64,000 nt of DNA. Source: Carettochelys insculpta (taxonomy: Eukaryota; Chordata; Testudines; Carettochelyidae). Where the stretch lies: the NCBI RefSeq assembly GCF_033958435.1, contig NC_134145.1:41133501-41197500 (forward strand), in the 5' to 3' direction. Numbering within the stretch: the stretch's first letter is position 1; every line of letters begins with the position of its first letter. Positions 55,814-64,000 of this stretch are shown here, piece after piece. The position numbers were made by a program, and so were the translations under genes. The notes beneath the pieces were generated by a model. That model was not told the origin of the DNA and made no database searches. It worked only from the letters and a program-made list of their open reading frames with translations.

Positions 55814-57120
55814 TCACCTCCTCGCTGGCACTGGCGACCAGCCAGTTGGCCAGGGCAAGACAGGCGGATGGGCTGAGGGTGGGTGGGATGAGGGCAATGT
55901 GTTCGGGGGCAGCGGTGGGAGTGGGTCCAGGGACAGTAGTGGGAGTGGGTCCAGGGGCAGCAGGGGGCTGGGTTCAGTGGCAGCAGCAGGGGCGGGTTCA
56001 GGGGCCAGCTGTAGGAGGGCTGCGACTGCCTCAGACCAGGCCTGCCTCTGCCAGGCCCTGTCCTCCCTCCGCCAGGCCCTGTCCTCCCGCTTCATGAGCA
56101 GCCACTCCCGGAGCACAGCGGTCTGCTCCCGGATGGCTGCAGTGTAGGCCTCCACTGCCTCCTGGGGGTCGTAGCGCTGCCGGAGTTGGGCCGTCCGGGT
56201 CTGGGTAGGCGGCAGCCAGGGCAATGGGAAGGAGGGCTCTCTGGCTCCATCCGAGGGTGGCATGGGTGTGGTCTGGCCCTCAGAGGACGATGCTGTGGTG
56301 ACACAAGGGGAGAGTGGCCACCCATCAGTGCTGTTGCCCGGGACCAGGATCTCCACCCGCGCCATCCCTGGGCCATCCCCTGAGGTGGTGCCTCCCCTGA
56401 CAACTCCCCTTTTGCCCGCCGGGACCTCGTCTGCGGGGCAATTGCTGGCTGCAGCCTGGCCCCTGCATCCCTCCCTGGTTGGGCAGACTAGGGTGCTGTC
56501 CATGGGTGCAGGTGCTGGATGGTGCCATGCTTGGGTCTGGGACGGGGCAGGGTACCGTGGGATAGGCCCCCCCACCCAAGCCACCCGATCCACCTGTCAC
56601 CTACCTGGGCCTCCGGAGAACAATTCCGGGGACACCGCCTGTGAGGGCACCTGGCTGGAGGTCCCGGAGCTCACTGCAATGAGTAATGGGCCCCCCTCCT
56701 CCGAGTCGCTCCTACCCCCTGCAGATGTGGTCTGGTTGGAGGGTGCCGGCTGCTCCAGCGGGTCTATCTCCCGGTCAGGGTCTGGGCCGCCTGCGTCTAC
56801 CAGCACCAACGGCTCTGGGACGTCCTTCGGGCTGAGGAGCTGTTGCAGTGCCCAGTAGTGTGGGCACCTCGGGCCAACCCCAGCCCCCGATCGGCTGTGG
56901 GCATCCTTGGCCCAGCTGTAGGCCTGCCTGAGCTCCTTAACTTTGGAGCGGACCTGAGCAGCCATGCGCTCGGGGTGTCCCCTCTTCCGCAGCCCCAGGG
57001 ACAGCTGCTCAAAGGCAGCTGCATTGCGGGGCCTCCCTGTGCTGTGGAGCAGCACCTCCTCCTCCGCCCAGAGGCAGAGGAGGTCTTTTACCTCGGCCTC
57101 CGTTCAGGATGGGCCCCTCC
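55814..57120 (-). pseudogene. Harbinger Myb-like protein, family B, Trp to stop
   Basis: Reverse-strand partner of the transposase. The SANT-like domain reads GPS, then a TGA (57106-57104) where family A has Trp, then TEAEVKDLLCLWAEEEV. RNAAAFEQLSLGLRKRGHP and AAQVRSKVKELRQAYSWAKD follow. Exon 1 ends CCAG|GTAGGT at 56605. The acceptor CACCACAG is at 56293; exon 2 contains QEAVEAYTAAIREQTAVLRE and a Pro-rich tail. The lost Trp is a core residue of SANT/Myb helices. Confidence 0.78.
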
Positions 57121-57340
57121 TTCTCTAGCCCTGGCTCTCCTCCGGCGACCCCTCGGGCGGGGAAGAGGGGGCCTCCTGGGGTGTCCCAGAGTGCGGGGGG
57201 CTCGCCATCCCACTGATGGGCTGGGTGGCACAGCCATCTGGCTGCTGAAGCGTGTATTGGACTGAGCTCGTGCTTCTCGAGCCCGAGGCATGCTCTGAGC
57301 TTCCTGCATGGGGCTTCTGGAGCCTTGTGGCTTTAAGAGT

Positions 57341-58080
57341 TACGTATGAACTGTGCCCAAGCAAGAAAGGTACCATAATGAGCATGGTACATGCACAGTT
57401 CATTGCCTTTTTTTGACAAGTTCTTCTTTAACCTGTTATTTACTTGATAGTGATGCTTTAGAGACAGTTGATATGACAGCAAAGCACAGTAGTGAGAGCA
57501 ATATGACAGGGCACTCAGTGACAAATAGCTGGCATGGCACAGCAAGAGATCAGAGAATACCTAAATACTGTTGTTGACAAATAAGTATCTTGACAAGGTA
57601 AATAGCATAAATGACATGACAAAATACAAATAGAACACAGGCAAACTTTCTGGATTACTCAGTTAACAGATGAAGCCACATATCTGTGGGTAGCAAATGC
57701 AAGTGACTGAAACACCAAAGAGAATGGAGGAAAGTGACTGATCCCTCAGTCACTTTGTTTATGCACTATAGACAGGATTTCTTACTTTCATGTTGTAGCT
57801 GAAGAGCTCATTCCAGAACAGCTACCTGTGACAGGACTTTATAATGACTGGAAAACATTGTCAGTCTTGAGATAACTGTTTTAATGAAATTTGCATTCTC
57901 ATGGCACAGTTCTGTTCATGGAAAGCCTGCCCAGAGGGGAGTAGGAGCAAGAAAGGTATTGGCAGAGCCAGTGGACCTGCAAGTCCATGGAGTCAGCCTG
58001 TTATGGATCAGATACCCTAAGTTACATTGTAGTCACAACAGCAGCAACAAAGCACCTCAATTTAGTGATCTGCACTCTAT
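57341..58080. other. Unassigned spacer
   Basis: AT-rich sequence with no recognised gene or repeat. Confidence 0.4.
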
Positions 58081-58450
58081 GGCTACATCTACACTACAGT
58101 GATCTGTCAACAGAAGTTACTGGTGGAAGGGATCTTTCAGCAAAACCTCTGTTGACAGATCACGGCCACACACAAAAGCGAATTGGAAAAGCAATCTGCT
58201 CTATCGACAGAAGGGCCAACCAGAAGCTCAGCACACAAGGCTGACCAAGGAACCAGAAGCCCTGTCTATCAACAAAAGGCCCCCCCAGAGGGTTTACATG
58301 TTTTTTTTGTTGACAGGAAACTGTTGACAAAGGCATTATTTTCAAATGTGGAGAGGCACATCGCTGCCAGCAGATGTGATGGGTTTCATCAATGGTCTGT
58401 CAACAAAGCACATTTTTGCATGGAGGTGCTCTCATGTAGAAGTTGTCTGA
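58081..58450. mobile_element. MITE, same family as 33027-33458
   Basis: Begins GGCTACATCTACACTACAGT, then repeated CTGTCAACAGA words and TCTGTTGACAGATCACGGCC. The right end is worn. It abuts the next MITE with no spacer. Confidence 0.7.
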
Positions 58451-58732
58451 GGGTATGTCTACACAGCAATGTTATTCTGAAGTAAGCTGTTCCAGAAGAG
58501 ATTTGTCTGGAATAGTTAATTCAAAATAGCACTGTTACACACAAACTGCACCTCAGCTATTTTGAAGTAGAGTTACTACACACAATAGAACCTATTTCGA
58601 AATAGAGCCATTGGGTGCACTATGGCTTGATTTGAAATAGGCTCTATTCCCTGTCTACACAACAAATATTGGTTGCATTGCGTAGATGCTAGCAAAGTTA
58701 TTTTGAAATAACTTTCCTGTGTAGACCTGCCC
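58451..58732. mobile_element. MITE adjoining the previous one
   Basis: 282 bp. Ends GGGTATGTCTACACAGCAAT and, reverse complemented, GGGCAGGTCTACACAGGAAA. Interior has paired TTTCGAAATAG and TTTGAAATAGG words. No coding capacity. Confidence 0.8.
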
Positions 58733-59431
58733 TATGGGAGGAATCCCTGGTTCCTAAACCTCGCAGAGAATCCATGAAGAAAACTCATTAACTCCCTGAT
58801 ACAAGCCCCATTCATAAGCTGCTCATTCCTACACCAGGTATGAATATCAAAATCTATACACACTTCCAACTTATTTACAGTGTTACTATACATATACTCA
58901 GTAAATGTATATATCTAGAAGAGGAGCCACAACTTGTTGCAGCAGGGAATTAACATCAAGAGTTCATCCTTTGTAATTGATCCAGGGGGAGTACTCTTTT
59001 TATATTTCTTCCCCATGGCATAAAATCATTATGGCAAATGCCAATAGCAGTTGTCTGTTCATAAGAGCTTCTCACTATTTTGCCATGTACAGTTTATTCC
59101 ATAGAGTTTAGAACTCATAAGACCACCTGGTTCACTTGGGCTGTACTGTTAATATAAATTTATCCTGTCCACTGATTGGTTTACTCTGGAACATGTCTCT
59201 ATTGGTGCTTCAGTGACCTAATTAATGAATCCTAAGGGCAGGACTTGTTTCCTGAAGTTAAGTGAAATTTTCCATATCAATCTTGCAGTCAATTATTCTT
59301 TTAACCATCTTAAATAAACTCTCTGTCTTCCCTAACAGTATCTGAGAGGCAGATTACATATTGTGTAAATGTAGTTATGGTGGCATATTCAGAGTTAATT
59401 TCAGGGGTAAAAAGAAATTCACTTCAGATTT
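58733..59431. other. Unassigned AT-rich spacer
   Basis: No gene or repeat recognised. Confidence 0.4.
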
Positions 59432-59522
59432 TTTCTCTCTCCTTTGTGCTATTCATGTAAACACAGAAATCCGATTAACATTCTTCTTTTAGTCCTATGT
59501 GAATTAATTGCTAAATGGCTAA
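59432..59522 (+). repeat. Source copy of a 91-bp duplication
   Basis: The same 91 bases occur at 60273-60363 in the same orientation with one difference (TCCTATGTG here, TCCTGTGTG there). Here it reads smoothly into flanking unique sequence, so it is taken as the source. Confidence 0.9.
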
Positions 59523-60248
59523 TGTATTGTCAGCTATCTGGGCAAACTTCATTTGCTAGACTAATCATGACCAGTTTGGTTATATTTGTCCCCCCAGAAA
59601 AGATTAGGTAAGCACGCAGCCTCATACAAAATTAAATGCTGAATAAGCAGGAGAATATATACTTTCTACCTACAGTACATCACAAAGGCTCTCAAATAGA
59701 AATTATATTAAATTATGTCCAATAAAATATTTATAGCTATCATTTAGTTGAATTTCTACCTCAGTGGTTTATGGATCTGGATTAGCACTGTATATTTTAT
59801 TTCCAGGAAAATAACTGTCCAGACAAAGAACTCATGGTACATCCAAAGTTTTCACTGAAGTCAAAGGAAGATGTGAAGCGGTAAAAATTAGGACTGGGTC
59901 CAGATTGGCCTGATGTAGTTAAATGACTACCGTCATTACCATGACTGATGTAGTTAAATGACTTTTCCCCAGAAAATGCTGAACTCTTTTACTCAGCTTT
60001 TGAGAAGCCTGCCTGGTCAGATGGAATTTTAGTTCAATGTCATGACAATAAATTAGTGGGCAAGTAGAAATATTATTGAAAAACTACACCCTTTACATAT
60101 CAAATTACTTGCATTTTGATTTCTCCCATTCTTTCTTTTTCAAGCTTACATTTAGAGGTCTCCTTGTCTAGAGGGATTTGTGCCCTTTTCCCCTCAAAAG
60201 CCTGGCTCTCCTTTATGCACGGTTAATTCCACACCACTTACTCCACTC
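59523..60248. other. Unassigned AT-rich spacer
   Basis: Contains a short direct repeat TGATGTAGTTAAATGACT (59912-59929 and 59945-59962). No gene or repeat family recognised. Confidence 0.5.
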
Positions 60249-60251
60249 AAT

Positions 60252-60792
60252 GGCCGTTTCTACACAGGCCACTTTCTCTCTCCTTTGTGCTATTCATGTA
60301 AACACAGAAATCCGATTAACATTCTTCTTTTAGTCCTGTGTGAATTAATTGCTAAATGGCTAAATTACAGTGGCATGGTAAAAGGTGGCCCAAAATATGC
60401 TAATGAGGCATCGATGCAAATTCTCCATGCCTCACTAGCATAGTGTCACATGATTTGAAGTCCAGAGAACCATTCTTCTGGACTCCAAAAAGCCGTTTAG
60501 AAGCACAGCCCCTGGGGAGGTCTTCTGGAAGGAAGTCCTTCCAAAGGCCCCTTCTTCCCAAAAATTTTTGGGAAGAAGGGGCCTCCTGAAGAAGGACTTC
60601 CTTCCGGAAGCTCCCTCAGGGCCATGCTTCTACACTGCGTTCTGGAGTCTGGAAGAACGGTCTTCCAGACTCCAAATCACGTGACGTTATGCTAATGAGG
60701 CACGGGGAATTTGCATCGATGCCTCATTAGCATATTTCGGGCCACTTATTACCATGCCACTTTCGAAGAAGGTGGCCTGTGTAGAAACAGCC
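60252..60792. mobile_element. Foldback MITE carrying a 91-bp insert
   Basis: 541 bp flanked by AAT on both sides. Ends GGCCGTTTCTACACAGGCCAC and the inverted copy. Arms meet near 60569 (CCCAAAAATTTTTGGG) and match over most of their length: GCTAATGAGGCATCGATGCA (about 60400) against its inverse at about 60710, and GAAGGAAGTCCTTCC against GGACTTCCTTCC. The left arm is interrupted at 60273-60363 by a copy of 59432-59522. Confidence 0.9.
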
Positions 60793-61366
60793 AATGAGTG
60801 CCATTTTCTGGTGAGTGGGGAAGAAGTGGAGGGTAGCAAGAATAATATTGAGATAGCAATTTTTGGCCAAAAGACTTCAAGAAAGAGCTGTGGGAATGGC
60901 ATACAGAATTTTATTATTGATTTAGCAAATGATCCTAAACTGTGATAGAAGAATACCTTTTAAAACAAGGATTAAATCCAGTTTAAGGCTGGATTCAATG
61001 TATTCAATTTAAAAACAAACCATTTCTTTTTAAGCTATGCTTGTATATGCCTCTCTAATCCAGTATCGAGCATGTTACATCCATTAATGAATTTACCTTT
61101 ACAACACTCTTTGTGGCAACATTGCATAGTCATGGAATGGAATTACTGAGAGACCAAACAACCAACCCAACATCACACAGGAAGTCTCTGGCACAGCTGG
61201 GAATTAAACACTGGTCTCCTCAGTTCTCTTCCCTCTTCCTTAACCACAAGACTTTCCTAAAGTGGGACTTAGCTATTTTCACTCCCTTAGGCTTTCTCTC
61301 CTGATATTAAAAATGTGGAACAGAACTGACTTATTTAGTGTTATTTTCTATAGAGCTAAGTAAAAC
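60793..61366. other. Unassigned spacer
   Basis: No gene or repeat family recognised. Confidence 0.4.
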
Positions 61367-61369
61367 TAG

Positions 61370-62051
61370 GGCTACGTCTGCACGTGCACGCTACATCGAA
61401 ATAAGCTATTTCGATGAATAACGTCTACACATCCTCCAGGGCTGGCAATGTCGACATTCAACTTCAACGTTGGGCAGCACCACATCGAAATAGGCGCTGC
61501 GAGGGAACGTCTACACACCAAAGTAGCACACATCGAAATAAGGGTGCCAGGAACAGCTGCAGACAGGGTCACAGGGCGGACTCAACAGCAAGCCACTCCC
61601 TTAAAGGGCCCCTCCTAGACACAGTTGCACTAAACAACACAAGATCCACAGAGCCGACAACTGGTTGCAGACCCTGTGCATGCAGCATGGATCCCCAGCT
61701 GCCGCAGCAGCAGCCAGAAGCCCTGGGCTAAGGGCTGCTGCACACGATGACCATAGAGCCCCGCAGGGGCTGGAGAGAGAGCATCTCTCAACCCCTCAGC
61801 TGATGGCCGCCATGGCGGACCCCGCTATTTCAATGTTGCGGGACACGGATCGGCTACACGTGCCCTACTTCGACGTTCAACTTCGAAGTAGGGCGCTATT
61901 CCCATCCCCTCATGGGGTTAGCAACTTGGACGTCTCGCCACCTAACGTCAATTTCAACTTTGAAATAGCGCCCAACACGTGTAGCCGTGACAGGCGCTAT
62001 TTCGAAGTTGGCGCTGCTACTTCGAAGTAGCGTGCACGTGTAGACACGGCC
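61370..62051. mobile_element. Short Harbinger derivative, family A, second copy
   Basis: 682 bp flanked by TAG (61367-61369, 62052-62054). Ends GGCTACGTCTGCACGTGCAC and the inverted match. Closely similar in full to 9648-10357, sharing GCTGATGGCCGCCATGG and the same internal junction, so the two descend from one internally deleted element that spread. Confidence 0.9.
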
Positions 62052-62054
62052 TAG

Positions 62055-64000
62055 GGTTTTAACAGACTTAGAATACAACGTTTTGTTTCAAACACTTTAT
62101 TTTACATCTCATGAAAATAAGCTAATACAAATATTTTCTATTACATTTACATAGTGCCAGGCAGGGGTGTCTAGTGTGGTTTAAAAAGGGAGCACCAGCT
62201 GGTGGGGATATAAATGCCCTCCATGACCTTCCCAGATGACTTGTCCTCACCCCCACCTAGGTCCCCCATGCTATCCCTGCCTCCAGCCCATGGCACATTA
62301 CCTAGAGGGGCAGTGGGAGGGCTGCTCACTGTGCACCCTCCCAGGCAGCCTCTGGCCTTGCTATCTGCCTGGGATGCTGCCCAGTGCAGCCTAGCATCTG
62401 CAGTGTCCCAGGCAGGCAGCATGGCTGAAACTGGAAGAGGTAAGGCTCTGGCCCTGCATCTTCCCTTCCATCTCTGTTGGTGGACCCTTGCCCTACCTTG
62501 GGGTTCATGAGTCCTTCAGATTGCTGCCAGAGCCCTGTGTGGTGTGATACAGATGATGCTGAGAATTGGCTGGGGGAATTACACTGTGGTCCTGGTGGCA
62601 CTTAGAACTGGCTGCTCCTAACCCTGCCCCTTTCTCATGATGCTCCCCGCTTCCAGAGGCCCCAGAGCTGAGCACCACCCACACTGCTCAGGGCAGACAA
62701 AACCTGTCACCAGCCCTGATAACATGAAATATTGTGCAACTCCCAAGAGCATCATGCTGACCATGTCCATTTTACCAAAGTGTGTATTATTTTTACAGTG
62801 ACACTAAATATTTTGCTGGATTATGCTCCACTAAAAATAAATAAGTAAAAAAAAATCAAGTCAAAGTTCTCTTAAAAGAATGAGTGTTATTTTTGTCACA
62901 CTGTTTCAGTCCAATGTTTTTATTGACTTTAGACGAGTTGATTAACTATATAAAACAATAATTTCGGAGAAGGTCTAACCCATGAAAGCTATAAATGTGG
63001 TATAAATGTGTCAGTGTTTAAGAAGCTAGATGACAGCTTGTTCTAGAATCCAGTGTTCTTGTTCCACATTGTTCAACATGTTGAACTGCTTAATAGAAGC
63101 GAAATATAAAACTTAAGGGAGCTCTGTTGAACTGTCATTTTAGTGATCAAGTTAGAACTGTTGGTAGCTCTGTAAATCTATGGGTATCTATGGGTATCTG
63201 CATCTGCAGATGTGGATGGGAATATTTATGGCTCATTTTTGTCACTGCAGATACACAATTTGTATCTAGAAAGCTACAAATTTCCACTTTATATCTGCAG
63301 GTATCCAGGCTCACAGATATACGTGGCTCATTTTTGAGGATGCAAATACCAATTTTGCATCCATGCAAGGCTCTAACTGTGGGTTTTATTCCAATGCAAA
63401 TTAACAGCCCAGTTCTGCTATAATTGAAATGCTGCATTATGGTAGTGAAATACTTTTTGGTGCCTTTGGATTCCTTTCAGAAACCAGATTAATAAATCTA
63501 GTGTTGTAAAATTTTGCTGTTGGTAACTAAGCCAATTGGTTAAAATACTTTGACTTTTATCCTGCAAACACAAACATCTGGGTAGCTTGGCTAATATGAC
63601 ATAGTTTCATATGATCAAAATCATCAATATACTTTAATGCTTCAAGGAGCAGGTTATTTCCCACCTCAGTCAGCAATATAACAAGCTTCTTGGCTGACAC
63701 CAATTGTAATTATTCTGGGCTCTTGAAAAATTCACTGTTATTATGGTAGATTTGATAGCAATTCTTCTATTAAAAGTTACCTGCCACTCACCACTTCTGG
63801 AAATAAGATTTAAAAAACAACTTATTGCTATGACTGATTATAGAAAATAAGTTATTTTTGTCTATATGTCTTTAATAAAAGCTCTTGTGACAATGGATCC
63901 TTGTATTAAATTTGCATAAAGCCTGCAATCTCCAATATCTTAAACATGAACTTAATTCCAATGACTGAGTTCTGGCATCTTTCCAATATTACAACGTAAC
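62055..64000. other. Unassigned end of window
   Basis: 62150-62700 is GC-rich with no domain in its frames. 63160-63420 has many ATCTGCAGGTATC- and GGATGCAAATACC-like words, reminiscent of an old interspersed repeat that I cannot name. The rest is AT-rich with no gene seen. Confidence 0.4.

Larger units (their letters stand above)
53653..57340. mobile_element. Long Harbinger copy, family B, better preserved
   Basis: Left end GGGTGTGTCTACACTACAAAG begins about 10 bases after the foldback MITE. It has a transposase on + (54013-55383) and a Myb-like gene on - (57120-55814). The right end expected from the copy at 45598-49614 is absent: homology stops near 57340, after GCTTTAAGAG, so the last 230 or so bases were deleted. 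Confidence 0.85.

Noticed and set aside
63127..63437. Overlapping frames on both strands with repeated HLQMQIP-like words
   Set aside because: They come from a simple repeat of ATCTGCAG-like words, not a protein repeat.
12000..64000. A second amylase gene or the neighbouring RNPC3 gene
   Set aside because: I looked for amylase motifs (GFRIDA, VDNHD, HLFEWRW) and RNA-recognition motif exons in the listed frames and saw none.

Overview
This is a vertebrate nuclear DNA window. It holds one host gene and a dense field of transposon remains. CR1 LINEs with an ATTCTATG-type 3' end, Penelope-like elements (PLEs) with a GIY-YIG domain, and many PIF/Harbinger DNA transposons with 'GGCTACGTCTACAC'-type ends point to a sauropsid, most likely a turtle. 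The species assignment is inference.

The host gene is an apparently intact pancreatic-type alpha-amylase (AMY2A-like) on the + strand. Its ten coding exons run from 2391 to 11312, every splice site is GT/AG, and the exon lengths add up to a 512-residue secreted enzyme. Catalytic, chloride and calcium residues are all present. A TATA box lies about 40 bp before the ATG and a polyadenylation signal lies at 11401. Repeats sit only in its introns: a CR1 in intron 5, and a hAT-like element plus a short Harbinger derivative in intron 9.

Downstream, 12-20 kb is a decayed APE-type LINE (RTE-like) with a CR1 nested in it, followed by two more CR1 relics. 20-27 kb carries PLE fragments, a CR1 3' end and MITEs. 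28.6-32.3 kb is a second, better preserved copy of the RTE-like LINE, with an open 550-residue reverse transcriptase frame. 33.6-43.8 kb holds two long Harbinger copies of one family (A), separated by a small hAT element with a perfect 8-bp target duplication and a PLE with inverted arms. 45.6-57.3 kb holds two copies of a second Harbinger family (B). 58-62 kb is MITEs and a second short derivative of family A. The last 2 kb is mostly unassigned.

No second host gene, RNA gene, CRISPR array or cellular operon was seen. The most interesting signals are structural: PLE insertions made of two inverted arms inside one target-site duplication, hammerhead-like motifs in the PLE tails, a perfect 59-bp inverted duplication inside a CR1, and a 91-bp locally copied segment inside a foldback MITE.
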